64,000 bases of DNA from Kutzneria buriramensis. Its GTDB lineage: Bacteria; Actinomycetota; Actinomycetes; Mycobacteriales; Pseudonocardiaceae. Made by a program: the position numbers and the translations under genes. Positions 1 to 8,391 of this stretch are shown here, piece by piece. Under the pieces are notes generated by a model. The model was not told the origin of the DNA, searched no databases, and worked only from the letters and a program-made list of their open reading frames with translations. The DNA is taken from positions 496,001 through 560,000 of the forward strand of contig NZ_QUNO01000004.1 in NCBI RefSeq assembly GCF_003387475.1, in the 5' to 3' direction. The first letter of the stretch is position 1. The number at the start of each line of letters is the position of its first letter.

Positions 1-147
1 ATCGAGACGGTCGCGGGGGACATCGCCGACGAGGTGCTGACCGACGAGCGGGTGCGCGAGGTCGAGGTGACGGTGCACAAGCCGTCGGCGCCGATCCCAC
101 TGTCCTTCGAGGACGTGGCGGTCACGGTGCACCGGGCGCGGCCGTGA
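1..147 (+). CDS. folB: Dihydroneopterin aldolase FolB, C-terminal part (5' end outside window)
   Basis: Only the last 48 codons are present, in frame from base 1 to a TGA at 145-147. The tail reads [20 protein letters not shown], which matches the conserved FolB C-terminus (V-KP-API---F-DV-V). FolB converts dihydroneopterin to 6-hydroxymethyl-dihydropterin in folate synthesis and is cytoplasmic. The stop overlaps the GTG of folK (GTGA), so the two are translationally coupled. The assignment rests on this short tail and on the folK neighbour. Confidence 0.85.
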   Translation: METVAGDIADEVLTDERVREVEVTVHKPSAPIPLSFEDVAVTVHRARP

Positions 148-632
148 CGAGGGCGGTGTTGTCGCTGGGGTCGAACCTGGGCGACCGGTTCGGTTTCCTC
201 CAGGGTGCGGTGACGGGCCTGAAGGAGTACCTGCGCGCGGTGTCGCCGGTGTACGAGACGGCCGCGTGGGGCGTCGAGGACCAACCGGACTTCCTGAACG
301 CGATCGTGGTGGTGGACGCGGACGACGTCGACGAGTGGGGCTGGCTGCGGTTGGGGCAGCGGCTGGAGAACGAGGCCGGACGAGTCCGAACGAAACACTG
401 GGGCCCGCGCACGCTTGATGTCGATGTGGTCACTGTGGACGGTGTGACGTCTGAGCATCCTGAGTTGTCGCTGCCACATCCGGGAACTCCGGAGCGTGCC
501 ACCGTGCTGATTCCGTGGCTGGACGTGGAGCCGGACGCGGTGCTGCCGGGACATGGTCCGATCGCTGCGGTGATGTCCGGTTTGAGCGCCGAGGGTGTAC
601 GCCGCCGCGACGATCTCCGCCTGGAGTGGTGA
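144..632 (+). CDS. folK: 2-amino-4-hydroxy-6-hydroxymethyldihydropteridine diphosphokinase FolK
   Basis: HPPK transfers pyrophosphate from ATP to hydroxymethyl-dihydropterin, the step after FolB. The 162-residue product has the usual family length. It shows the opening [10 protein letters not shown] (residues 6-15), the catalytic-loop region [14 protein letters not shown] (about 82-95) with the two Mg-binding aspartates of DVD, and the LPHPG motif near 110. The GTG start overlaps the folB stop, and its own TGA overlaps the ATG of the next gene by one base (630-632/632-634). The fol genes and the DUF3180 gene therefore read as one operon. Confidence 0.95.
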   Translation: MTRAVLSLGSNLGDRFGFLQGAVTGLKEYLRAVSPVYETAAWGVEDQPDFLNAIVVVDADDVDEWGWLRLGQRLENEAGRVRTKHWGPRTLDVDVVTVDGVTSEHPELSLPHPGTPERATVLIPWLDVEPDAVLPGHGPIAAVMSGLSAEGVRRRDDLRLEW

Positions 633-1099
633 TGAAGTTCACGAAAATCCGGGATCTCGTCGGTGTTGCGCTGGTAGCCGGCCTGCTGACGGCGATTTTG
701 CTGAAACTGGTCTACGCGGACCTTCCGACGCTGCCCCGACTGACCGGCGTGACCTTCGGCGTGCTGGCGATCGTCGAGGCGATCCTGGCGTGGCAGCTGC
801 GCAATCGCATCGCCCGCAAGGACGGCGCGCGGCCGGTGCAGCCGTTGACGGCGGCGCGGGCGGTCGCGTTGGCGAAGGCGTCGTCGCTGGTGGGCGCGCT
901 CATGGTCGGCGTGTGGGTCGGGGTGCTGGTGACCGTTTTTCCGATCATGGCGTCGTCCGCGGCGGCGGGCGAGGATCGGACGACCGCACTCGTCGGACTG
1001 GTCGGTTCGGCGGCGCTGGTTGCCGCCGCCCTGTGGCTGGAACACAGCTGCAAAACGCCCGATCCTCCGCAGCAGGATGACAATGTCGGTCTCCGTTGA
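632..1099 (+). CDS. DUF3180 family membrane protein (Rv3605c-like)
   Basis: 155-residue integral membrane protein of unknown function. Four hydrophobic segments are visible: around residues 9-25, 36-55, 85-105 and 118-136. Actinobacteria commonly carry a DUF3180 gene directly after folK (Rv3605c in M. tuberculosis), which is the main basis for the call. The ATG at 632 overlaps the folK stop by one base, so the much longer upstream reading frame (from 515) is not the real start. No enzymatic motif is visible. The position suggests a membrane function tied to folate genes, but that is inference only. Confidence 0.85.
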   Translation: MKFTKIRDLVGVALVAGLLTAILLKLVYADLPTLPRLTGVTFGVLAIVEAILAWQLRNRIARKDGARPVQPLTAARAVALAKASSLVGALMVGVWVGVLVTVFPIMASSAAAGEDRTTALVGLVGSAALVAAALWLEHSCKTPDPPQQDDNVGLR

Positions 1100-1157
1100 G
1101 GGGCCAATCGAGTCCGGGTAGGTCTCGTTCGGGTAACTGACCGGTACCGTAGAGCCC

Positions 1158-2681
1158 ATGACCGGCCGCAGCGGCTTGACCGAAGGCGAGCGCGGTGACA
1201 GTCGTGGATACGGTCGGCTACTCCTGGTAGCGGTTCTCGTCCTGGCCATCGCCGCGACCGCCGTGCTCGTCCTGAGCAACGACGCGAGGTTCTTGCGCCT
1301 CGGCGTCCTCGCAGCGCTGTGGGCCGCCCTGGTGGGGGCGTTCCTCGCGGTCAAGTACCGCAGAGAGGCCGCCGCGAGCGAGGACGAGGTCGCCGACCTC
1401 CAGGCCGTCTACGAGCTGGAGCTGGAGCGCGAGGTCGCGGCCCGGCGCGAGTACGAGTTGGAGATCGAGGCCGAGACGCGCCGCCGCGTGGAGGAGGAGT
1501 CCCGGGAGGACCTGGACGCCCTGCGCGGCGAGCTGCGGGCGCTGCGGGAGAACCTGGAGGCGCTGCTCGGCGGCGAGGTGCTGGTGGAGCGGGTGGCGCT
1601 GCGCGCGGAGTCGACGCGCATGCGGTCGCTGTCCGACCAGTCGCGGCTGTTGGCCGTGGGCGAGGACCGCATCATCGCCAAGGAGGAACGCAAGCCGATC
1701 ACCGTCGGCACCGTGCGCAAGGAGACGCCGGCGGACAAGTCGGTGCTTCAGACGGAGTTGATCGAGCGGATCGCGCACGAGCCGGTGCGGGCCAAGGAGC
1801 AGTCGCCGCGGCGGCCGGAACCGAGCCGTCCGGAGCCGTCGCGGCAGCCGCTGCGGTCAGCGCAGACCGACGCGTTGAGCCGGCCCGCTTCGCAGGGACG
1901 GCGGGAGCCGCAGCGTCCGGCGCAGCAGCCGGCCCCGACCCAGTTCGTGAGCCGCCCGGCCGCCGCGAAGTCCGCCGAGGCCCGGCCGGCCGAACGTCGT
2001 CCCGAGCCGCGCCAGCCGGAGCCGCGCCAGCCCGAACCGCGGTCGACGGGTATGCCCGGCGTGGTCGGCATGCGGGTGCGGCCGCCGGAGCCGTCCCAGC
2101 CGATGGCGCAGCCGCCGATGTCCCAGCCCATGTCGCAGCCGGCGCGGGCGGCGGAGCCTCGCCAGCCGCGCCGCCCCGAGCCGCGTCAGCCCGAGCAGCG
2201 GACCCAGCGGCCGGACCCGGCGACGACCACGATGGCGATGCGCCTCAACCCCGATGCCCCGCCGGCGTCCCGTCAGCCGGCCGCCGCCGAGACCTCCGGT
2301 CGCCGTCGTCGTCCCGACCCCGAGGCCACCGCCATGTCGCCGATGCCGACGCAGGCGGAGACGTCCGGTCGCCGTCGTCGTCCCGAGCCGCCAGCAGCGG
2401 CGCCGGCACCGGCTGCCGCCGCCCCGCCGGAGCCCGCCGTGGACGGTCCGGTGTGGGACCCCGAGCTGGGCGACTGGGTGCCGAACTCGCTGGAGCTGCC
2501 CATCCCGGTGCGGACCGCCCCGGCCGTCACGCCGGCGCCGGCCCCCAGCGCGCCGCCGGTTCCGCCGACGCCGCCGGTCGTCGACACGGGCGCGCATGCC
2601 GCCGGCAAGTCCGTCAGCGAGCTGCTGGCCGCGTTAGGCCAGGACGAGTCGCGCGGCCGTCGCCGCCGTCGGTCGGACTGA
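1158..2681 (+). CDS. DUF6779-type membrane protein with coiled coil and Pro/Arg-rich tail (Rv3604c-like)
   Basis: 507 residues. Two adjacent membrane segments (about 21-40 and 47-66) are followed by a charged, Glu/Arg-rich coiled-coil stretch (about 70-140). After that comes a long disordered region rich in Pro, Arg, Gln and Glu with repeated PEPRQPE-like motifs and three RRRRP-type clusters. The position between DUF3180 and the pantothenate genes matches M. tuberculosis Rv3604c, annotated as an Ala/Arg/Pro-rich transmembrane protein. Function is unknown; the architecture suggests a membrane-tethered scaffold. Residue 493 is encoded by TTA (2634-2636), a very rare leucine codon in such genomes. 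The stop lies one base from the convergent stop of the NuoD-like gene, with no terminator between them. Confidence 0.85.
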   Translation: MTGRSGLTEGERGDSRGYGRLLLVAVLVLAIAATAVLVLSNDARFLRLGVLAALWAALVGAFLAVKYRREAAASEDEVADLQAVYELELEREVAARREYELEIEAETRRRVEEESREDLDALRGELRALRENLEALLGGEVLVERVALRAESTRMRSLSDQSRLLAVGEDRIIAKEERKPITVGTVRKETPADKSVLQTELIERIAHEPVRAKEQSPRRPEPSRPEPSRQPLRSAQTDALSRPASQGRREPQRPAQQPAPTQFVSRPAAAKSAEARPAERRPEPRQPEPRQPEPRSTGMPGVVGMRVRPPEPSQPMAQPPMSQPMSQPARAAEPRQPRRPEPRQPEQRTQRPDPATTTMAMRLNPDAPPASRQPAAAETSGRRRRPDPEATAMSPMPTQAETSGRRRRPEPPAAAPAPAAAAPPEPAVDGPVWDPELGDWVPNSLELPIPVRTAPAVTPAPAPSAPPVPPTPPVVDTGAHAAGKSVSELLAALGQDESRGRRRRRSD

Positions 2682-2682
2682 G

Positions 2683-3822
2683 CTACTTGTCGATGTCCCC
2701 GACGACCACGGCGAAGGAGCCGAGGACGGCGGGGAGATCCGCGACGCGGGTGCCGGGGAGCAGGGCCGACAGGGCCTGCACGTTATTGAACGACGGAGTG
2801 CGCAGCTTGAGCCGCCACGGGGTCTTCTCGCCGCGTGAAGCCAGGTGCACGCCGGAGATGCCGAGCGGGGCCTCGGTCCACACGTAGACGGAGCCCTCGG
2901 GGGCCTTGACGGCCTTGGGCAGCCGCAGGTTGACCGGCCCGGACGGCAGCTCGTCCAGGGTGGACGCGATCAGCCGCAGGGACAGCTCGATCTCGCCGAC
3001 CACGCATTCGACGCGGGTCAGCGCGTCGCCGGCGGTGCCCAGCACGGGCTGGAAGTCCTGGTACGCAAGGTGTTCGCCGTCGCGGCGGAGATCGACGTCG
3101 ACACCGCTGGCCCGACCGGTGGGCCCGGTGACGCCCAGCGCCAGGGCGGCCTCACGGGTGAGCACGCCGAGGCCGGTGTGCCGGGTGCGGAAGGCGTCGT
3201 CGTCGACGGTGGCGGCGCGAACGGGGGCCAGCAAGGAGGAAAGTTCCGTCAGCAGCGCCCGGACGTTCGAGGTCCAGCCGGCGGGCATGTCCTCGCGCAG
3301 GCCGCCGATCCGGTTGGCCATGAAGTGGATCCGCCCGCCGGAGGCCTGCTCCATCACGGCCTGCACGGCTTCCCGGCCTCGCAGCGCGGCGACTGTGCCG
3401 GGGGTTGGCGTGCCGGTGAGCGAGCGGGTCAGCGGCGCGAGGAAGACCAGGTGCGCCAGCATCCGGTTCAGCTCGCACAGGATCATTCGCAGCCGTACGG
3501 ACCGCGGCGGCACGTCCATGCCGGTCATCCGCTCCACGGCCAGCGCGACGGTGAGCTCGTTGCAGAAGGCGGCCAGCCAGTCGTGCCGGTTGGCCAGGGT
3601 GAGCACCTGCCGGTAGTCCCGCACCTCGAATAGCTTCTCCGCGCCGCGGTGCAGGTGTCCGACGAGCGGCTCGGCCTGGGTGACGATGTCGTCGGCGACG
3701 GTGAGCCGCAGCCGGTACGCGCCGTGCGCCGACGGGTGCAGCGGCCCGAGGTCGATGACGTGGTCGACGCCCAGGTACCTGGCCCCGGCGCCGACGCCGA
3801 CAGTGATCTGCACGGGCCTCAT
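2683..3822 (-). CDS. Orphan NuoD-like (complex I 49-kDa / NDUFS2 family) protein
   Basis: 379 residues, shorter than a full NuoD (about 440 in actinobacteria) but aligning over most of it. Visible motifs: LGPLHPSAHG (25-34), GHLHRGAEKL (55-64), NRHDW plus FCNE (78-89), SGGRIH, RIGGLREDMP and the GDIDK end. The Arg in the HRG motif (R59) corresponds to bovine NDUFS2 Arg85, the residue dimethylated by NDUFAF7. The quinone-site tyrosine of canonical NuoD (DY, bovine Tyr108) appears here as Trp82. No other nuo gene lies in the window. The ATG at 3822 overlaps the stop of the upstream MidA-type methyltransferase (ATGA), so the pair is translationally coupled. It is a paralogue of unknown role rather than the respiratory NuoD itself. 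Confidence 0.8.
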   Translation of the reverse strand: MRPVQITVGVGAGARYLGVDHVIDLGPLHPSAHGAYRLRLTVADDIVTQAEPLVGHLHRGAEKLFEVRDYRQVLTLANRHDWLAAFCNELTVALAVERMTGMDVPPRSVRLRMILCELNRMLAHLVFLAPLTRSLTGTPTPGTVAALRGREAVQAVMEQASGGRIHFMANRIGGLREDMPAGWTSNVRALLTELSSLLAPVRAATVDDDAFRTRHTGLGVLTREAALALGVTGPTGRASGVDVDLRRDGEHLAYQDFQPVLGTAGDALTRVECVVGEIELSLRLIASTLDELPSGPVNLRLPKAVKAPEGSVYVWTEAPLGISGVHLASRGEKTPWRLKLRTPSFNNVQALSALLPGTRVADLPAVLGSFAVVVGDIDK

Positions 3823-4781
3823 GCTCGCACGAGGCCGATGCCGGCCGAGCGGGGACAGAGCAGCCAGTGGAAGCCGCCGAGGCCGGCGGGGTCGCGCAGT
3901 TCGACGACCCGGCCGGCACGGGCGGAGGCCGCGAGCCAGCCCGTCGGATCCCGCAGGGCCATCTCGACGGGAGGCGCCGAAGCGGTGATTCCCAAGGCTG
4001 CCAACGCATCCCGCTGGGTCATCAGCTCGTACGGACCATCGACGGCCGCGGCGACGGCGTCGAAGGCGACGTGCGCGGTGATGTCGCAACTGCCGTCCGG
4101 CACCGGCGGCACCTGCCGGCCCGCCCGGTAACCGGTGAGGGTGCCGGCGAACGGACGAGACCCGGCGAAGTGGCCGTAGTCGACTGCCAATGCGGCCCCT
4201 GCTGCGACTCGCGCCACCAAGTCCGCCCACGCGGCGTCCCGCGTCGACCCGATCTCCGCCCGCCGGCCGTCAGCGGACAGCGGCCACCACCTCGACAGCC
4301 ACCGCGAAGACACCGCAGCGCCAAGGGATTCCGTTCCATCGGCGGACACATGAACCTCGAAGATCCCGTTCCCGTGCATCTGCACGACGCGGCATGGCAG
4401 CGAGTCCAGCCACTCGTGGGCGATGACCAAGCCCGTCACCTGATCGGGCAGTTCCGACGACCACTCGACACCGGCCGGCAGTGCCGGCCGGACCAGCTCG
4501 ACGGCCCGCACGCGCAGCCGTCCGCCGAACCGCGCGGCCAACGAATGGACCTGTGCGGCGAGCTCCCCGCCGCCGGCCCCGACGTCCACGAAATCCAGCG
4601 GATCCGGCCGGTCCAGGGCCAGATCGACGCGCTCCAGCAGCGCCACCACGGCCTCGGCCAGCTCCGGTCCGACCAACGGGGAGGTGCGGAAGTGGTCGGC
4701 GGGGCGGGCCCCGCCGGCGAAGAAGCCCGTTGGTCCATACAGCGCTGCCCGCCAGGCCCTGTGCCAGTCGGGGTGTTCCAT
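3819..4781 (-). CDS. SAM-dependent methyltransferase, MidA/NDUFAF7 (DUF185) family
   Basis: 320 residues. The family signature is clear: a Gly-rich loop then HFRTSP (30-35), the SAM loop VDVGAGGGELAAQ (65-77), AHEWLDSLP (121-129, equivalent to the NE-LDALP motif), VDYGH (200-204), and GTLTGYR followed by CDITAHV (213-238). Mitochondrial NDUFAF7/MidA symmetrically dimethylates an arginine of the complex I subunit NDUFS2 and is needed for complex I assembly. Here the gene is followed, with an ATGA overlap, by a NuoD-like protein that retains the target arginine motif, which suggests an enzyme-substrate pair (inference). The ATG at 4781 faces the divergent PrsW-type gene across a gap of about 33 bp (or 12 bp with the alternative PrsW start). 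Confidence 0.85.
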   Translation of the reverse strand: MEHPDWHRAWRAALYGPTGFFAGGARPADHFRTSPLVGPELAEAVVALLERVDLALDRPDPLDFVDVGAGGGELAAQVHSLAARFGGRLRVRAVELVRPALPAGVEWSSELPDQVTGLVIAHEWLDSLPCRVVQMHGNGIFEVHVSADGTESLGAAVSSRWLSRWWPLSADGRRAEIGSTRDAAWADLVARVAAGAALAVDYGHFAGSRPFAGTLTGYRAGRQVPPVPDGSCDITAHVAFDAVAAAVDGPYELMTQRDALAALGITASAPPVEMALRDPTGWLAASARAGRVVELRDPAGLGGFHWLLCPRSAGIGLVRA

Positions 4782-4814
4782 CGGGTCAACCTTATGGCCC
4801 TATGGTTCACCCCC

Positions 4815-5984
4815 GTGACGACAGCAGCGCCACGGACCCGGACCGTGTTGGCCCCGGTGGTCGGACTGATCGCCCTCGGCCTGGCCGGACTCATCCTGCT
4901 GGGACTCGGCGTGGGCAAGGTGGGCCCGCTCGGCGTGGCCGTCGGCGCGGCCGCCGCGCTGCTGCCGGTCGGCCCGGTGGTCGCCGTCTTCCTGTGGATC
5001 GACCGCTGGGAGCCGGAGCCGGCGAAGCTGCTGTGGCTGGCGTTCCTGTGGGGCGCGTGCGGCGCGACCATCTGCGCGCTGCTGATCAACAGCACCGCGG
5101 AGGCGCTCGGCGACCTCGCCTTCGGGCACGGCGGCGGCAACACGATCGCGGCCACCATCTCGGCGCCGATCGCCGAGGAGGCGGCCAAGGGCGTTTTCCT
5201 GGTCGGGCTGCTCGTGTGGCGGCGGCAGGAGTTCGACGGCCTGGTCGACGGCATCGTCTACGCGGGATTCGTCGCCACCGGCTTCGCCTTCACCGAGAAC
5301 ATCGAGTACTTCGGCCGCGCCTTCGTGACCTACGGCTTCGGCGGCGCGACCGGGGGCGTGATCGCGGCGTTCGTGCTGCGCGGGGTGTTGGCGCCGTTCA
5401 CGCATCCGCTGTTCACCGCCATGACCGGCATCGGAATCGGCATCGCCGCCCGCACCACCAGCAGCAAGGTCCGGGTGTTCGCGCCGATCGCCGGCTACGT
5501 GTGCGCGGTGCTGCTGCACTCGCTGTGGAACTCGTCGGCGACGCTGGGCGGCGCGGACACGTTCCTGGTCGTCTACTTCCTGGTGATACTGCCGATCCTG
5601 GGCGCGATGGCGGCGCTGGTGGTGTGGCAGCGCCGTCGCGAGCAGCGGGTGGTGGCGGCCCAGCTTCCCGGCCTGGCCGCGGCGGGGTGGATCGCGGACA
5701 GCGAGGTGTCGCTGCTGTCCAGTCTCGCCGGCCGGCGAGGCTGGCGGGCGGCGGTGCGCAAGCGCGCCGGCAGCAACGCGGCGCGCGCCGTGCACTCGTA
5801 CCAGACGGCCGCGACGGAACTGGCGTTTCTGCGGGACGCGGTCGAGCACGGCACGGCCGGCCCGGACGCCGACGTGCGGCAGCGGCAGTTGTTGGGGACG
5901 ATGCTGACCGCGCGGCGGGCGGCCATGAACGCGCCCGACGCGCTCAAGGCGACCCGGCATCACCTGGACCGACGCCAGCAGTGA
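4815..5984 (+). CDS. PrsW-family intramembrane metalloprotease-like protein
   Basis: 389 residues with about eight membrane segments in the N-terminal 270 residues and a soluble basic tail of about 120 residues. The PrsW/CAAX-protease-like motifs are present: EEAAK (121-125), ENIEY (161-165), HPLFT (197-201) and HSLWN (235-239). These supply the glutamates and histidines expected at the active site. PrsW of Bacillus subtilis cleaves an anti-sigma factor; the substrate here is unknown. The start is uncertain: GTG 4815 is chosen, but an in-frame ATG at 4794 would add seven residues and leave only 12 bp to the divergent methyltransferase. No clear ribosome binding site decides this. Confidence 0.85.
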   Translation: MTTAAPRTRTVLAPVVGLIALGLAGLILLGLGVGKVGPLGVAVGAAAALLPVGPVVAVFLWIDRWEPEPAKLLWLAFLWGACGATICALLINSTAEALGDLAFGHGGGNTIAATISAPIAEEAAKGVFLVGLLVWRRQEFDGLVDGIVYAGFVATGFAFTENIEYFGRAFVTYGFGGATGGVIAAFVLRGVLAPFTHPLFTAMTGIGIGIAARTTSSKVRVFAPIAGYVCAVLLHSLWNSSATLGGADTFLVVYFLVILPILGAMAALVVWQRRREQRVVAAQLPGLAAAGWIADSEVSLLSSLAGRRGWRAAVRKRAGSNAARAVHSYQTAATELAFLRDAVEHGTAGPDADVRQRQLLGTMLTARRAAMNAPDALKATRHHLDRRQQ

Positions 5985-6126
5985 CACCCGGTCTCGGCGG
6001 CGCCGGGCGCACCCGTGAAACTAGTCACGGCCGCCGGGCTGAATCGAAGAGTCCGGTTAGCCTCGTCCGGTCCGGTACCCGGCGTCTGATCGGGCCTGGA
6101 ACAGCGATAAGGGAGCTCCTGCCATC

Positions 6127-7020
6127 ATGACTCGCCCCGCCCGGCTCGCCGTGGGCGTGGTGTCCGCCGGCAGGGTCGGCTCGGTGCTCGGCGCCGCGCT
6201 GGCCAGGGCGGGCCACGTCGTCGTCGCCGCCTCCGGCGTGTCCAAGGCGTCCGTGCACCGCGCCGAGGAGCTCCTGCCGGACGTGCCGCTGCTGCCGCCG
6301 GACGAGGTCGCCGCGCGGGCGGATCTGGTGCTGCTGGCCGTGCCCGACGATGCCCTCGGCGGCCTGGTGCGCGGCCTGGTGGCGACGGAGTCGCTGCGGC
6401 CGGGGCAGATCGTGGTCCACACCTCCGGGGCGCACGGCGTCGAGGTGCTGCGGCCCGCCGCCGAGGTCGGCGTGCTGCCGCTGGCGCTGCACCCCGCGAT
6501 GACGTTCACCGGTCGCGCCGAGGACCTGCACCGCGTGGTGGCCTGCTGCATCGCGGTCACCGCCGGCGCCGACGACCATGCCGCGTGGAACGTCGGCGAG
6601 GCGCTGGTGGTGGAGATGGGCGGCGAGCCGGTGCGGGTGCCGGAAACGGTCCGCCCGCTGTACCACGCGGCCCTCACCCACGGCGCGAACCACCTGGCCA
6701 CGTTGGTCACCGAGTGCGTGGACCTGCTGCGCAACGCCGGCATCGAGCCGGCGGAGCGGGTGATCAGCCCGCTGCTGTCGGCGGCGCTGGACAACGCGCT
6801 GCGGCACGGCGACCGTGCGCTGACCGGGCCCGTCGCCCGCGGCGACATCGGGACCGTACGCAAGCACCTGGCCGTGCTGCGGGACGCTTCGCCGGACACC
6901 GTGCCGGGCTACGTGGCGCTGGCCCGCCGCACCGCGCGCCGGGCCGCCGAGGTCGGCGTGCTGCGCGCGGACGCCGTGCCCGAGATCCTGTCCGTGCTCG
7001 ACGAGGAGACCGAGAGATGA
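6127..7020 (+). CDS. Rossmann-like and DUF2520 domain protein (Rv3603c-like)
   Basis: 297 residues. An N-terminal Rossmann fold ([15 protein letters not shown], residues 8-22, a GxGxxG-like nucleotide loop) is followed by a helical DUF2520 domain (LHPAMTFTG near 120, [14 protein letters not shown] near 180), as in short-chain beta-hydroxyacid dehydrogenases. The family is an uncharacterised NAD(P)-dependent dehydrogenase. It overlaps panC by four bases (ATGA), as in M. tuberculosis, so it is transcribed and translated with the pantothenate genes. No panE-type ketopantoate reductase lies in this cluster. A reductase role in the pathway is possible but not shown. The ATG at 6127 follows a GGGAGCTCC stretch that is a plausible ribosome binding site. 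Confidence 0.85.
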   Translation: MTRPARLAVGVVSAGRVGSVLGAALARAGHVVVAASGVSKASVHRAEELLPDVPLLPPDEVAARADLVLLAVPDDALGGLVRGLVATESLRPGQIVVHTSGAHGVEVLRPAAEVGVLPLALHPAMTFTGRAEDLHRVVACCIAVTAGADDHAAWNVGEALVVEMGGEPVRVPETVRPLYHAALTHGANHLATLVTECVDLLRNAGIEPAERVISPLLSAALDNALRHGDRALTGPVARGDIGTVRKHLAVLRDASPDTVPGYVALARRTARRAAEVGVLRADAVPEILSVLDEETER

Positions 7021-7907
7021 ATCTGACCCGGACCGACTACGCGCCCGGGCAGCTGACCGCGCACACCAGCCCGGACAAGCTGGGCCGGATCACCCGGGCG
7101 CTGCGCGTCGCCGGCCGCAAGGTGGTGCTGGTGCCGACCATGGGCGCGCTGCACGAGGGCCACCTGGAGCTGGTGCGCCGGGCCAAGCGGCTGGCCGGCA
7201 CCGTGGTGGTGGTGTCGATCTTCGTGAACCCGCTCCAGTTCGGCGCGAACGAGGACATCGACCGGTACCCGCGGCCGCTGGAGGCCGACCTGGACAAGCT
7301 CCGGGCCGAGGGCGTGGAGCTGGTGTTCACGCCCGGCGTCGAGGACATCTACCCGGAGCCGCCGCAGATCACCGTGCAGCCCGGCCCGCTCGGCGACGAG
7401 CTGGAGGGCGCGGTGCGCAAGGGCCACTTCGCCGGCGTGCTGACCGTCGTGGCCAAGCTGTTCAACATCGTCCGGCCGGATATGGCGTTCTTCGGGGAGA
7501 AGGACTACCAGCAGCTCCAGCTGATCCGCCGGATGGTCCGCGAGCTGCAGTTCGACGTGCAGGTCGTGGGCGTGCCGACGATCAGGGAGGCCGACGGCCT
7601 GGCCCTGTCCTCGCGCAACGTCTACCTGTCCCCGGAGCAGCGGGAGGCCGCGGTGGCGCTGTCCGCCGCGCTGGCCGCCGGCCGGCACGCCGCCTTCGAC
7701 GGCGCCGAGGCCGCGCTCAAGGCCGCCGGCGACGTGCTGGCGTCCCAGGACGGAGTGGACGTGTTCTACCTGGAGCTGCGCGCCCCCGACCTCGGCCCCG
7801 CGCCGGCGACGGGCGACGCGCGGCTGCTGGTCGCCGCCAAGGTCGGGAACACCCGGCTGATCGACAACGCCCCGGTGCAGCTCGGCGCCGTGGTCGCGAA
7901 CCAGTAG
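7017..7907 (+). CDS. panC: Pantothenate synthetase PanC
   Basis: 296 residues. ATP-dependent condensation of pantoate and beta-alanine in the cytoplasm. The nucleotidyl-transferase HIGH-like motif [10 protein letters not shown] (40-49) is present, along with FVNPLQFG, the pantoate-binding FGEKDYQQL region and the ALSSRNVYL loop that stands in for KMSKS. The start overlaps the DUF2520 gene and the stop lies 13 bp before panD. This puts synthetase, aspartate decarboxylase and pantothenate kinase in one operon. Confidence 0.97.
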   Translation: MNLTRTDYAPGQLTAHTSPDKLGRITRALRVAGRKVVLVPTMGALHEGHLELVRRAKRLAGTVVVVSIFVNPLQFGANEDIDRYPRPLEADLDKLRAEGVELVFTPGVEDIYPEPPQITVQPGPLGDELEGAVRKGHFAGVLTVVAKLFNIVRPDMAFFGEKDYQQLQLIRRMVRELQFDVQVVGVPTIREADGLALSSRNVYLSPEQREAAVALSAALAAGRHAAFDGAEAALKAAGDVLASQDGVDVFYLELRAPDLGPAPATGDARLLVAAKVGNTRLIDNAPVQLGAVVANQ

Positions 7908-7920
7908 AGGGGGCGGGCAC

Positions 7921-8385
7921 ATGTTCCGCACGATGCTGAAGTCCAAGATCCACAGAGCCACGGTCACCCAGGCCGACCTGAACTACGTCGGCTCGGTCAC
8001 CATCGACGAGGACCTGATGCAGGCCGCCGACCTGCTGCCCGGCGAGCAGGTGGCGATCGTCGACGTGACCAACGGCGCGCGGCTGGAGACCTACGTGATC
8101 CCCGGCGAGCGGGGCAGCGGCGTCATCGGCATCAACGGCGCCGCCGCGCACCTGGTGCACCCGGGGGACCTGGTCATCCTCATCTCGTACGGGGTGATGG
8201 ACGAGATCGAGTCCATCGCCTACCGGCCGAAGGTCCTGTTCGTCGACGCCGACAACAAGATCCTGGACCGGGGCGACGACCCGGCGCACGCGCCGGTCGA
8301 CTCGGGCCTGGCCTCCGGCGCGGAGCTGCGCGGCGAGACCTCCGACGCGGCGCGGCTGGACGCGCTGCTCCAGGCGGAGGCGTAG
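7921..8385 (+). CDS. panD: Aspartate 1-decarboxylase PanD (pyruvoyl enzyme precursor)
   Basis: 154 residues. It makes beta-alanine for PanC. The self-processing site is Gly24-Ser25 in NYVGSVTID; cleavage turns Ser25 into the pyruvoyl group. Lys9, Arg54-equivalent and Tyr58-equivalent motif regions ([18 protein letters not shown]) are intact. The C-terminal tail after about residue 120 is acidic and longer than in Escherichia coli, as is common in actinobacteria. Start ATG 7921 has GAGGGGGCGGG just upstream. Confidence 0.96.
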   Translation: MFRTMLKSKIHRATVTQADLNYVGSVTIDEDLMQAADLLPGEQVAIVDVTNGARLETYVIPGERGSGVIGINGAAAHLVHPGDLVILISYGVMDEIESIAYRPKVLFVDADNKILDRGDDPAHAPVDSGLASGAELRGETSDAARLDALLQAEA

Positions 8386-8391
8386 ACACCC

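Noticed and set aside
2845-3633. Open frames on the + strand opposite the NuoD-like gene
   Set aside because: The NuoD-like and MidA-like motifs on the minus strand account for the region; the + frames translate to Gly/His-rich sequence without family features.
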